Positions 25,770-37,479 of a DNA stretch of 64,000 nucleotides are shown here, piece after piece (the first letter of the stretch is position 1; the number at the start of each line of letters is the position of its first letter). Both the position numbers and the translations under genes were made by a program. Location of the stretch: NCBI RefSeq assembly GCF_964340395.1, contig NC_135556.1, positions 5,205,001 through 5,269,000 on the forward strand. Direction: 5' to 3'. The DNA comes from Glandiceps talaboti (Eukaryota; Hemichordata; Enteropneusta; Spengelidae). Under the pieces are notes generated by a model. The model was not told the DNA's origin and did no database searches. It saw only the letters and a program-made list of their open reading frames with translations.

Positions 25770-26190
25770 ATATATACATGCATACATACATACATACATA
25801 CATACATACATACATACATACATACATACATACATACATACATACATACATGCATACATACATACATACATACATACATACACACACACAACATACATAC
25901 ATACATACATACATACATACATACATACATACACACATACATACATACATACATGCATACATACATACATACATACACACACAACATACATACATACATA
26001 CATACATACATACATACATGCATACATACATACACACATACATACATACATACACATACATACATACATACATACATACATACATACATACATACATACA
26101 TACATACATACATACACACAAACACACATACATACATACATACATACACACATACATACATACACACACACATACATACACATATACAAT
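25770..26190. repeat. ACAT (TGTA on -) microsatellite of unit A
   Basis: About 400 bp of ACAT with CACA and TGCAT interruptions, directly downstream of gene A. The same array follows genes B, C and D, so it was copied with the unit. Its long CMYV/IHTY frames are artefacts. Confidence 0.98.
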
Positions 26191-26380
26191 ATAAATATAA
26201 CACTAAACATATAACATGTGGAAAACCACAAACAATTTATTCTATAAATAAGTTATATATGTACAGTTGATAAAATGTCACCCATTCGATGTAATAAAAA
26301 ATAACATACACGTTTTCTAAACTCAAGTACTGAACGTAAAGTTCAAAATATTACAATTGATGATTCGTGTGTTATGATCG

Positions 26381-27421
26381 TTAATTCTTCCGACTGGTTC
26401 GAAGGGCATCTGCGTTGTTGATACAGGGATCACATGGGAAATGGAGACGTTTTCTGACGCGTTGTAACTGTTCACGACGACTTGAAAACCAGTTCTGTGG
26501 GTAAGACGAACAAATATACCGTTAGTTATGGTCAGTTTGGTTTTACTATAAACACGAAATTATGACTGTGGCCAAGGCGATAAAATTACATATCAATATT
26601 ATTTTAAAAGTTCATATACTTACATTTACGAAGTCAAAGGTCAACCCAGTCACTTTCGCCAATCTTCGTCTGACGTCACTGCAAGGATACCGTTGTGTTC
26701 TGAATGTGGTTTCTAAGACTACTTCTTGTTCGGGACGAATGGCAGGTAAACATCTATGCGCGGTGTATGATCTAATAGTCAACACTGAGGGCGCATGGTT
26801 GATACGAATCCAATCAGCTATCGAGAGTTCTTCATCTTCGTGGATAACCATTGGTGGAGACAGCGTGGGAATGACGTCATCGCTATGGGATGGTGTATAA
26901 AATGGCTGGTTATCTGTAGTATCTGTAAAAAGATATGGATCGAAAACACGATATTAATAAACAGATAACACTTAAAACGGTGTGGAGATAGTTGTTAAAA
27001 CTTACAGTTTAAAATTAATATATGAAATCAAGTAATAAAAAAGGACGTGAATGAATTGTATATACTTGACTGCCAATCAGGTAACTTTAAAAAATGTCGT
27101 ATCATTTTTGAGAAATACTGGATAGATTTGAAGATGTTTATTCCAATTTTGTGTCACGTTCGTACTAGAGTTGTTGAATAGTCTGGAATAATTCCCTTTT
27201 AAGAGTGTAAGTATAAGGCAACAATGCTCACCTGAAAAACCAAGTTCATCCAAGATGTCATTAAGTTCTGATCTGGACACAGGTTCCGATGACGTGACGT
27301 TGCTTGGAGACGAGAAGGGGGGCAGACCAGTGGTGGCAAAGATGACTTGCATGTCGATGTCATCGATAGACGTGGCACCATGGTGAACTTGAACATGAGA
27401 GTACTGAGGTACAGCATACAT
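26381..27421 (-). CDS. Divergent homeobox gene, copy A (200 aa, 3 exons)
   Basis: Exons on -: 27421-27232 (190 bp), 26922-26624 (299), 26494-26381 (114, stop TAA). Intron 1 is phase 1; intron 2 is phase 0 between homeodomain positions 46 and 47. Residues 118-177 form a gapless 60-residue homeodomain: L16, F20, Y25, P26, R31, L34, A35, L40, V45, W48, F49, R52, R53 are all in place. VTGLTFDFVN|NWFSSRREQ resembles MEIS helix 3, but position 51 is Ser instead of the near-invariant Asn, and there is no TALE insertion. The N-terminal half has no known domain; SELNDILDELGF looks like a short helix. Differences from B/D include V19I, N23D, T118A and V174L. The start chosen is the MYAVPQ ATG after a CAACC context, conserved in all copies. 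AATAAA lies at 26236-26241 (-). Presumably a nuclear protein; DNA binding is uncertain. Confidence 0.85.
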
Positions 27422-27511
27422 GGTTGATTTTGATGTTGATAGTTTGAGAGGAGAACTGTTAAGTTGTAACTCTCTTGGCAGAATGATGACTATTCTTGTC
27501 AAACTTTCGAT

Positions 27512-27578
27512 TTTATAGACACGAAAACAATAGATTTGCATATTTTATCACTTGATAGTAAGATGACCTAGTCACGTG
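27512..27578 (-). promoter_or_regulatory. Core promoter of copy A: E-box, octamer, TATA
   Basis: On -: CACGTG at 27573-27578, octamer ATGCAAAT at 27534-27541, and TATAAA at 27512-27517, about 90 bp before the start codon. The same order and spacing occur before the other copies. A perfect 7 bp stem with a 5 nt loop (AGACTCGAAAACCGAGTCT type) lies further upstream. Confidence 0.65.
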
Positions 27579-29899
27579 ATAACCCAACTATGTGCGGTTT
27601 TCTATCAAAGTTCCGGAGTGTTAATGTGACAAAAGTTGAATGAATCTTTGTAGAAAAGCCGCAACTTTGGTGTCTTCTATTGATCTAGACTCGGTTTTCG
27701 AGTCTTTTAACGCAAACATAGCGGAGTAAAGTTAATTGTGCAAAGCCTCACAGCCCAAATCACTACATCTATCGATTGAAATATTGGACAGACTTTTTCA
27801 AATACTAACCGACAGTATGGATTTTGTTTGATAATTCTTTCAATATCTTTCTTTCTCTGTTTATTTCTATACTTTCCTTTAATACGTACAATAATATAAA
27901 ATCGACTACAAATACAGGATTTTATTATCACCTGCATAACAATTATAACCATAGAAGTACCACCCATGCAATAATATAATAACGTTGAGAGTGTTGGTAA
28001 GGATAATCTATATTGGGTTGGGTCATTGATTATTACTAATAGTATTATTAGTAGCACCCAACTGACTGTATCAAAGTATATCCATTGATTATTACTAACA
28101 GTACTATTAGTAGCACCCAGTTGACTGTATCAAAGCATATTCTTCCTTGTCTGTGATCAAAGTAAATTATACCTAAGAAAATCAAAGTAGCAATTTGTCA
28201 ACCGTTGACATGAACCTGTCTTACCGAGTCATAAAAATGACGTCACCCCTTGTAGTTACCGACTGTTAAAGGGGCAATGCCAAAGAATAGTCCGACAATG
28301 AAATGAATGAATAATATATCGTTGAATTTGAATTCACGGAAGGTGTAGACGATTAGTGACGTCATTAACACATACTTCAGAGAACAATAGAAAACTAGGT
28401 ATGACATTGGCCGATTAATGAAAGAATACCAAGTTTAGAATTAATCTCATGTATTTGATGGCATGTATGTAATACGTTGACAACCACGATAGACGCACAT
28501 AATACAACACGAACGTGAAATGTCTAAAATGCAAAATGGGTTTTCCCCTTATATCAATAATAGATCCATGGTTAGCCTTATTTGACTAACAACGTACTGT
28601 ATGTTCCTCCTTTGTCCAATATTTTTACTGCCACGTGCACCACTTTCCACTTTTCACAAAGCAATGAAAACTATCATGAATGATCCAGATTTATACCACG
28701 TTGCAACGTTATATAAACACTCTAAAGTTAACATAGTGATGTGGACGGCATAACCATGTCCATGATTCTTCTGTACAACTCGTGTACGACAGTCATCAAA
28801 AACATAATATGTGTTTTGTATTTGCAAGTGTCCTTCATATTCTCATACAGTCGGTCGAAGAAACCACATTCCAATTTACCAAATCCTAAAATTAGTGAAT
28901 GTGCTGTGGAGATAACATGTTTATGATGGCGATATATCATTATGATGGAGATATACCGGTTGTTAACGATCATGTGTTCAATCGTGGAATCTCGTATTAG
29001 AGTAACATTATCAGTAGAGCTACACGGAATACATAGTTTAATTATTTTGCACTTGACCAACTTTTTGTACTAGCTCTGCCCATTCGCGCTAAGCAGAGCT
29101 TATTTTTCATCAGCCTGGCACCCCTATAGAGAACAGTGGTCTGAGGTGGCACAAAGTCTTGGACGGTACGCGGTGCCGTAAAAGAGGCTATGGTTTACGA
29201 GGATGAGCTCTGACAGAGATAGAGCTGTTTTTCACACCTAAATTGTAATCCTATTGTAAATTGTGTCTTTAAATCGACAACGTTATGCCGCCCTTTAATC
29301 AAAGGGATTTTGACAAAACCGACTTAGTTCTTCTGCCAAGACCCTATTGACAGCTAAGAGAATAACAAATTGGACACCATCCTTGTGATCAATTCAAACA
29401 ATGACAACGACTTACCGACAGTCGATAAGGTGGTAACTGGACACCAATCCTTGTGATTAATTAAGTTCAACAGAAGAAGTCAGTTACAAAGACTTACCGA
29501 TAGATGATTGACAGCTCACAGTGACTGAGGTGTCATTTTAATAAAGTTAGTTGTTAAGGTATTGAAACGTTTTTGACCGACTTACTGTACAGTTGAAAAT
29601 TACCAAAATATCATGAATGGATATAATTTAGGTCTGTGACTCATAACACTATAAGTCAATAGGCTATCGAAAGGAGAGTAGATTTAGAGTTCGTCGGTAT
29701 ATTCCAAAGGTTTTTTTCATTGATATTAATTAATTACGAGAATAAAAAGAAACATATGTCGGTGATAACATAGTAGGAAAATAACTACCAAAATACAAAT
29801 CCAACAGAGCGTGTGATAGGAATAAGGATGGTTTCAATTGTTAGAGACAGCAGGTGTACCATGGAAGTATTTGTATCACCCACGGTTAGACTATTAAGA

Positions 29900-29982
29900 T
29901 ACGTCGTGTCGCTCCGCCCTCATCGGCATGCTCTTATGCTCTGTGAAAGGGTTAACCGATGAGAGCGCCCCGTCACGGTGTA
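29900..29982 (-). mobile_element. 83 bp foldback element, unit A copy
   Basis: On + it reads TACGTCGTGTCGCTCCGCCC, CATCGGCATGCTC, loop, GTTAACCGATGAGAGCGCCC, CGTCACGGTGTA. The arms pair over about 27 positions with a block of mismatches in the outer third. Confidence 0.85.
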
Positions 29983-30037
29983 TCATACAGACTGCAGTGT
30001 ACAGGGAGGTGTATTGGAACATTGACCCCATAACATT

Positions 30038-32960
30038 GTTCTATTGCAGTTTATGATGGGAATAGAATGGAATAATTTGTTGCTAGAATGGTGATTGTCC
30101 AACCTATATTAAAATGGAATAATACTCCTTAGTAACATTTGTAAACAAGTGACTTTGTTCTATTGCAATGTATGGTGGGAATAGAATAGAATAATTTGAT
30201 GGTAGAATGGTGATTGTCCAACCTATATTAAATGGAATAATACTCCTTAGTAACATTTGTAAACAATTAACTGTGTTCTATTGCAATGTATGATGGGTAT
30301 AGAATAGAATAATTTGATGTTAGAATTGTGATTATCCAACCTATATTAAAATGGAATAATACTCTTTAGTAATGTTTGTAAACAAGTGACTTTGTTCTAT
30401 TGCAATGTATGTTGGGAATAGAGTATAATAATTTGTTGGTAGAATGGTGATTGTCCAACCTAAATTAAAATGGAATCATACTCCTTAGTAACATTTGTAA
30501 ACAATTAACTGTGTTCTATTGCAATGTATGATGGGAATAGAATAGAATTATTTGATGTTAGAATTGTGATTGTCCAACCTATAATAAAATGGAATAATAC
30601 TCCTTAGTAACAGTTGTAAACAAGTGACTTTGTTCTATTGCAATGTATGATGGGAATAGAATAGAATAATTTGATGGTAGAATGGTGATTATTCAACCTA
30701 TATCAAAATGGAATAATACTCTGATGGTAGAATAGTGATTATCCAACATGTATTAAAATGGAATAATACTCCTTAGTAATATTTGTAAACAAGTGACTTT
30801 GTTCTATTGCATTGCATGGTGGGAATACAATAGAATAATTTGATGGTAGAATGGTGATTGTCCAACCTATATCAAAATGGAATAATACTCCTTAGTAACA
30901 TTTGTAAACAAGTGACTTTGTTTTATTTCAATACATGATGGGAATAGAATAGAATAATTTGATAGTAGAGTAGTGATGGTTCAACCTATATTAAAATGAA
31001 ATAATCCTTCTCCTCAGTAATATTTGTAAACAAGTGACTTTGTTCTATTGCAGTGCATGATGGGAATAGAATAGGATAATTTGATGGTAGAATTGTGATT
31101 ATCCAACCTATATTAAAATGAAATAATCCTTCTCTTCAGTAACATTTGTAAACAAGTGACTTTGTTCTATTGCAATGTGTGATGGGAATAGAATAGAATA
31201 ATTTGATGGTAAAATGGTGATTCTCCAACCTATATTAAAATGGAATAATACTCCTTAGTAACATTTGTAAACAAGTGACTTTGTTCTATTGCAATGTATG
31301 TTGGGAATAGAATAGAATAATTTGATGGTAGAATGGTAATTATCCAACCTGTATTAAAATGGAATAATACTCCTTAGTAACATTTGTAAACAAGTGACTT
31401 TGTTCTATTGCATTGCATGATGGGAATAGAATAGAATAATTTGATGGTAGAATGGTGATTATCCAACCCTAAAATGGAATAATACTCCTTAGTAACATTT
31501 GTAAACAACTGACTTTGTTCTATTGCATTGCATGATGGGAATAGAATAGAATAATTTGATGGTAGAATGGTGATTGTCCAACCTATATCAAAATGGAATA
31601 ATACTCCTTAGTAACATTTGTAAACAAGTGACTTTGTTCTATTGCAATGTATGTTGGGAATAGAATAGAATAATTTGATGGTAGAATTGTGATTATCCAA
31701 CCTGTATTAAAATGGAATAATACTCCTTAGTAACATTTGTAAACAGGTGACTTTGTTCTATTGCAATGTATGTTGGGAATAGAATAGAATAATTTGATGG
31801 TAGAATTGTGATTATCCAACCTATATCAAAATGGAATAATACTCCTTAGTAACATTTGTAAACAAGTGACTTTGTTCTATTGCAATGTATGTTGGGAATA
31901 GAATAGAATAATTTGATGGTAGAATTGTGATTGTCCAACCTATATCAAAATGGAATAATACTCCTTAGTAACATTTGTAAACAAGTGACTTTGTTCTATT
32001 GCAATGTATGGTGGGAATAGAATAGGATAATTTGATGGTAGAATTGTGATTATCCAACCTGTATTAAAATGGAATAATACTCCTTAGTAACATTTGTAAA
32101 CAAGTGACTTTGTTCTATTGCAATGTATGTTGGGAATAGAATAGAATAATTTGATGGTAGAATTGTGATTATCCAACCTGTATTAAAATGGAATAATACT
32201 CCCTAGTAACATTTGTAAACAAGTGACTTTGTTCTATTGCATTGCATGGTGGGAATAGAATAGAATAATTTGATGGCAGAGTGGTGATTGTCCAACCTAT
32301 ATCAAAATGGAATAATACTCCTTAGTAACAGTTGTAAACAAGTGACTTTGTTTTATTGCAATACATCATGGGAAAAGAATGGAATAATTTGATAGTAGAG
32401 TGGTGATGGTTCAACCTATATTAAAATGAAATAATCCTTCTCTTCAGTAACATTTGTAAACAAGTGACTTTGTTCTATTGCAGTGTATGATGAGAATAGA
32501 ATAGAATAATTTGATGGTAGAATGGTGATTGTCCAACCTATATTAAAATGGATTAATACTCCTCAGTAACATTTGTAAACAACTAAGTTTGTTCAATTGT
32601 AATGTATGATGGGAATTGAGTAGAATAATTTGAAGGTAGAATGGTGATTATCCAACCTATATTAAAATGGAATAATAGTCCTTAGTAACATTTGTAAACA
32701 AGTGACTTTGTTCTATTGCAATGCATGATGGGAATAGAATAGAATAATTTGATGGTAGAATGGTGATTATCCAACCTATATTAAAATGGAATAATACTCC
32801 TTAGTAATGTTTGTAAACAAGTGACTTTGTTCTATTGCAATGTATGATGGGTATAGAATAGACTAATTTGATGGTAGAATGGTGATTATCCAACCTATAT
32901 TAAAATGGAATAATATCCTTTTGCATGGTAAATTTTGTAAAGAAATGACTTTGTTCTATT
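30038..32960 (+). repeat. ~119 bp satellite, about 24 copies
   Basis: Head-to-tail unit: TTCTATTGCAATGTATGATG, GGAATAGAATAGAATAATTT, GATGGTAGAATGGTGATTAT, CCAACCTATATTAAAATGG, AATAATACTCCTTAGTAAC, ATTTGTAAACAAGTGACTTTG. Variants such as TATCAAAATGG and GCATTGCATGG recur in blocks, suggesting higher-order duplication. One unit near 30715 is truncated. The array has no coding potential. Confidence 0.97.
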
Positions 32961-33033
32961 GCAGTTTATAAAATTCTGAATGATTCGGAATCGGATCTCC
33001 ACCCAAGACTACTGGTCTTGCTACTGCTACTGT

Positions 33034-33188
33034 TTATATGCAATATTTCCTCAAACTTTCATGACATAATACCAGTGTCTCTTCCAATCGTTCCAGTCTC
33101 TGTCTATACCCCAATGTCTTAGAACTCCTTACAGCAACTGGTACTACCGATTTACCACTGATTACGTCTCCAAGCGATTTGATAACTT
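33034..33188 (-). other. Unknown 3'-terminal exon-like ORF, left arm of an inverted repeat
   Basis: After a TCTGTACCAG acceptor-like sequence the minus strand reads EVIKSLGDVISGKSVVPVAV, RSSKTLGYRQRLERLEETLV, LCHESLRKYCI, then TAA. The charged helical C-terminus looks protein-like, but I recognise no family. The same segment in mirror orientation at 35837-35985 has a frameshift after RTLG. Each copy abuts the satellite on its outer side. Confidence 0.45.
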
Positions 33189-33239
33189 CTGGTACAGAGG
33201 AGAGAGTAGGCCGACGAAAATCAAACATACAATGTTACA

Positions 33240-33839
33240 TGTTACGCTCCCCACTCATTCGAACTCGGGCACAAGTGAATAGTGTACACCAAGCATTATT
33301 ATAATGTGTACTGTGTAGATACACGGACAATCAACATTTAACTTGTAACCGGTTCTATTTGCATGTATATGTACTCCAAAGTTTGAAACTAGTAGGTGGC
33401 CATGTCTCCCATGAGCTGGAGTGTTTCCATCGTCTACAATGGCAATGTATCTTTATTGAACAATGAATAAAGAACGAGTTTATACTCGCTGATTCTCAAC
33501 AATTACGTGTATTAAAGTAAGTGATGTGCAATCAAGACAATTTGTCAGACAGTTTTGAAGAATAAATTATGCCTTTTACGGTATTTAGGAGTAAACCAGC
33601 AACGCCATTCTGCGTAATGGGGGCCAGGGAATAGGAGTGTTTGATTACAAATATTACTATTATTTATAAATATTTTACATTCTTGGGTAAGAGGGTAAAG
33701 AGTGAACAGCAAACAGCAAAGCTAGTCCACTCCGTCTCCCAGGTCACTGGCAGTGCACTACTTGTACAATTGAGGGCAGTATACAGGTAGACAGAAATTT
33801 ACACTACAAATAAATAAGATTCACATATTACTCATAGTT
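33240..33839. other. Core of the palindrome, no gene seen
   Basis: AT-rich sequence between the left unknown ORF and the LINE relic. No supportable feature. Confidence 0.5.
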
Positions 33840-34300
33840 TATATTGTAGAAAGTAATTCCCGAAGTGAGTAGCGAAATTCATTCCTAGAAGACTCATGAT
33901 CAACACCAAGATAAACTGTTCCAAAATACAGTACCAGTATAGGAAATTGCAATTTTTTCCATTTCTGTGTTCATTTTTGGGATGACGAGATAGTCTTTGT
34001 CTTTACTAGGAATGCTATAGTGGTGAGTAGTAAAAGCACAGTAATCTGTTATATATGATGAGGTAAACTCAAACACGAATGTACATCTTTGTAGCTTATG
34101 CAGTTTGAAAATATCCATAATATGTAATTAGGTGAAAAGTTCAGTTGAGTTTGTAGTACGGTTACTGAAAGTTATGGCTCTGACTGCCATCTTCTGGGAG
34201 ATATAGATATTTAGTGAATGTGAATGGTAAGTGGAGCCTCAAACCTCCAGGCCATATGAAATGTGTGGTGTCAAAGAGCCTTGATGACCAAGACTACATT
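33840..34300 (-). pseudogene. LINE 3'-end relic (RT C-terminus)
   Basis: On - it reads QKMAVRAITFSNRTTNS, ELFT, stop, MDIFKLHKLQRCTFVFEF, then SIPSKDKDYLVIPKMN and ISYTGTVFWNSL, the tail typical of jockey/CR1-type ORF2 proteins. At least one in-frame stop; clearly dead. It is a different copy from that at 22.3-24.0 kb. Confidence 0.75.
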
Positions 34301-34885
34301 CTCGCAAGCCAGAGCACATACATTTGTTCTGAGTCTCGGACGGTGCCGTAAAGAGGCTGTGTTTTACGACGATGCAAGACTATGGCATTTACTGAATGAT
34401 TTTTGACACACAAACATATTGTCATACACGTGTTGCATCAGAAAACCTGGTCGGATGTCAATGTAATTTGTAGTGAGGATAAAAAAATGTGTTAAATATT
34501 GCATGGATATTGGTACAATAATTATGAAAGTTACAGCAATTTTTAAAAAAATTTTCTTTATGTATTTCAGCTGTAGAAAAATACGTATACCAAAGAATTC
34601 ATTATGTTACACATATTACCAGTTGCTTCCTGGCTGTTTTTTTCTAAACAACGGATTTTCCATTTCCAATACAGTCTGTTCTTAAACATGATGTCGTTGT
34701 TAGCAATAGCGATCAATATACATAATGTAAATTTAAAATACTCATTCGTCATCACAGATTCACTTACGCATTCAATCATAACGTTTAATTGGCAGACAAA
34801 GTCACGTGTCAAATAGTACATTTAAATTGATTTATTTCACACTCTTCTAGAAAATGATGATAGATATACAGTATTTACAATATGA
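34301..34885. other. Palindrome core with a diverged fragment of the amplified unit
   Basis: At about 34337-34375 a diverged piece, CGGACGGTGCCGTAAAGAGG, corresponds to GGACGGTACGCGGTGCCGTA near 29160 in unit A. Otherwise no gene is seen. Confidence 0.45.
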
Positions 34886-35836
34886 TTATATATACATATA
34901 TACATCAAAGTCTCCTAATCTCAAAATAAATTCAAAATATATTCTTCTTTTAGTTGCTACGACTGGGGTACCAACAAAATTAACGCTGGCTATACATGGA
35001 CCACAGGAACATTGGAGACGTCTTCTGGTTCTATGCAGCTGTAGTACACGACAACGGCCAAACCATTCCTGGGAAGACATACAGAGAGAGGGAAATCTGG
35101 TTAACGATCGTACACCATTACTCAAAATTGTAAAGCACTGGTATAGGTTTTTTTGTGTGAATGTTGTTACTATTCTGCATATTGTTTTACTAAAAATACA
35201 CCAACATATATTTTCTGCGTGTCTACCATATTATGTTGTGGTCGATGTTCTCACAAAATAGTAGTAAAAGTACAGCGAAATCAGGTGAAATTGACTGTAC
35301 AGTCACGCGCTACGTCACGTCACGTCGTGAGTAGCACTTAATCCAGTGAGTTGATATTTTCTAAGAGCAGCTGTATTAATAACACAATCTATAATATATT
35401 TTGTAACTTACAATTACAATTTCCAAATGTCATTCTCGTCGTCCTCCATATCATCGTTGTTAGGATACCGTTGTCTCCTGAAACTGGTTTCTTCTTGGTA
35501 TGTGGTAATGTCGAGAAGACCAAGATACATCGACTGTGAATTAGCAGTGGATGGTAGATGGTTGCTAGGATACATATCAGCTGATGAAGTCTCGCCATAG
35601 TCAATCATTCGAGGAGAAAGGATGGGGAAAGTATATTCATTGTTGACATGGTTACCCGATACAACCAATAGCAAATGCACAGGGTCGTATTCGGTGTTAT
35701 CTTTGAATAAAAGAATTTCTATGACTCTGAACATAATAACGTCACACAACTTGTGACCATTAATATGTTGAGATGAAAAGTACGAGTATTTACCTGCAAA
35801 TCCAAGTTCATGAAGAATTTCATCCAAATCTGATTA
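34886..35836 (-). pseudogene. Diverged, probably broken paralogue of the homeobox family
   Basis: Exon-1 remnant 35836-35794 reads SDLDEILHELGFA and ends at a GTAAAT donor, matching SELNDILDELGFS. Exon 2 (35700-35412) runs from DNTEYDPVH through FPILSPRMIDYGETSSADMY to ETSFRRQRYP, matching IPTLSPPM and TTFRTQRYP. It is 10 bp shorter than in copies A-D; the frame is lost in homeodomain helix 2 and meets TAA just before the GTAAGT donor. Exon 3 (35068-34886) follows TCTTCCCAG and reads EWFGRCRVLQLHRTRRRLQ, then CSCGPCIA, matching NWFSSRREQ and CDPCI; homeodomain position 51 is Arg. The 5' part of exon 1 is cut off at the inverted-repeat boundary. It is much older than the A-D expansion and is either a pseudogene or a truncated gene. 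Confidence 0.75.
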
Positions 35837-35985
35837 AATCACTTGGAGACGTAATCAGTGGTAAATCGGTAGTACTAGTTGCTGTAAGGAGTTCTAGGAC
35901 ATTGGGTATAGACAGAGACTGGAACGATTGGAAGAGACACTGGTATTATGCCATGAACGTTTGAAGAAATATTGCATATAAACAG
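35837..35985 (+). pseudogene. Mirror copy of the unknown ORF, frameshifted
   Basis: Reads NLIKSLGDVISGKSVVLVAV then RSSRTLG, after which a 1 bp frameshift relative to the 33.0 kb copy destroys the YRQRLERLEETL tail. It forms the right arm of the inverted repeat whose left arm is at about 32.9-33.19 kb. Confidence 0.6.
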
Positions 35986-36049
35986 TAGCACATTAATAAG
36001 TCTTGGGTGGAGATCCGATTCCAGATCATTCTGAATTTTATACACTGCG

Positions 36050-36680
36050 ATAGAACAAAGTCATTTCTTTACAAATTTTATTATGCAAAAGGATATTATT
36101 CCATTTTAATATAGGTAGGACAATCACCATTCTACCATCAAATTATTCTATTCTATTCCCACCATGCATTGCAATAGAACAAAGTTATTTGTTTACAAAC
36201 GTTACTAAGGAGTATTATTCCATTTTAAAGGTAGGACAATCACCATTCTACCTTGCCTCTCCAGAGGGCGCCGTGATCACTGCGTCATAGAACTACGTCC
36301 ATCACCAGTCTTGCTCTTGTAGGGATACTTGTAGGTCTTGATGTTAGAGAGGTCTTGGCGGCGACAGTAGGGAGCCCTCCACGATGCTCTCAGGAGAGGG
36401 AACATTCTACCATCAAATTATTGTATTCTATTCCCATCATACACTGCAATAGAACAAACTCATTTGTTTACAAATGTTACTAAGGAGTATTATTCCATCA
36501 AATCATTCTATTCTATTCCCATCATTCTAAGGAGAAGGATTATTCCATGTTAATATAGGTAGGGCAATCACAATTCTACCATCAAATTACTCTATTCTAT
36601 TCCCGTCATACACTGCAATAAAACAAAGTTATTTGTTTACAAATATTTCTAAGGAGCATTATACCATTTTAATAATTCAG
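36050..36680 (-). repeat. ~119 bp satellite, inverted short arm (about 4-5 partial copies)
   Basis: Reverse complement of the 30.04-32.96 kb satellite, starting from the same junction (GGAGATCCGATTCC ... GAATTTTATA). An unrelated segment of about 165 bp at 36253-36412 interrupts it, reading on - SNIKTYKYPYKSKTGDGRSS, of unknown origin. Confidence 0.9.
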
Positions 36681-37240
36681 TTTAATTTATTACATTAGGT
36701 CTCTTGACCAATGAGCACACCGTTAAATAACAATACAAATGACGTAACAACAGAGCAACTGTACGACAGCATGTTTAAGTGCTTATACAATTGGACAATC
36801 AATCAATCAATAGTTGATCATTGTCAAATCTAATTTTGAACGCTTTGTAAATAAACATAGCAAGATTTCTTGTTTGTCTCACTTTGCATGAATTAAGTAA
36901 TTAAAAAAAAGTATACATATTCGGAAACCAGAAGTATTCAGGAATTAAATCCTTTCTTAAATTAGTTTATCTCGAACAAACTAAAATGAAATGATATTCA
37001 TCTTCCAAAAGTTCACAATGTCTACAAACTCTATCATCTAAAGGTTTTCTAACAGGTCTATACCATCTGCCTGATTCAATTTCAAGTCTATGCGACGAAA
37101 CTCTTAACCTTGGTAATGCCTGTCGAAAACAAGGGATAGTAACAATGTCTAGATATGGCTTGAAATCAAATGTGTCGAAATGTCGACAGAGAGGCTTGTC
37201 CTTGTATGTATTGCATTTTTCCTAGACATTGCCGCTCTCT
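36681..37240 (-). pseudogene. LINE 3'-end relic with CxxC zinc-knuckle-like tail
   Basis: On -, one frame reads ALPRLRVSSHRLEIESGRWY, RPVRKPLDDRVCRHCELLED and EYHFILVCSR, then continues past a stop. This C-terminal H/C-rich tail is common in invertebrate LINE ORF2 proteins. It lies next to the inverted satellite arm. Confidence 0.7.
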
Positions 37241-37479
37241 GTCAGACCCCAGGGATAAATCTAGCATGTTTCAAAGTAGTACAGCCATCTGAAATGTGAG
37301 CATGGGTGTATTAGGGGAGATATATCTCCCCACAGACCCTCTACGACGGCCTATGATCTCCCCACATACATCCATGATATGAGCCACCTCCATCCAAAGA
37401 AAATGTGTGATTGAGAATCCGTGTGAGTGTGGTCATCGCTAGACTAACTGCCGCCCTCCACCGGTCGCTTGTGATATTA

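Larger units (their letters stand above)
25690..30025 (-). repeat. Amplified unit A (inverted relative to B-E)
   Basis: This is the reverse complement, with small indels, of about 40385-44565 (unit B) and of the matching parts of units C and D. It runs from the 83 bp foldback element at 29900 through the homeobox gene to the TGTA microsatellite at 25.77-26.19 kb. Homology ends near 30025, where the satellite begins. It lacks the 47.3 kb-type MITE. Unlike B-D it has a roughly 75 bp local duplication near 28020-28140. Confidence 0.9.

Noticed and set aside
25645-26270. Long open frames (IHTY and CMYV repeats) in the ACAT array, and the same at 44.1-44.6, 59.8-60.1 and 18.8-19.0 kb
   Set aside because: A stop-free tetranucleotide repeat is open in many frames on both strands; there is no start context, no splice sites and no non-repeat coding part.
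30038-32960. Centromeric satellite
   Set aside because: Only about 24 copies plus a short inverted arm, embedded in gene-bearing DNA; nothing indicates a centromere.
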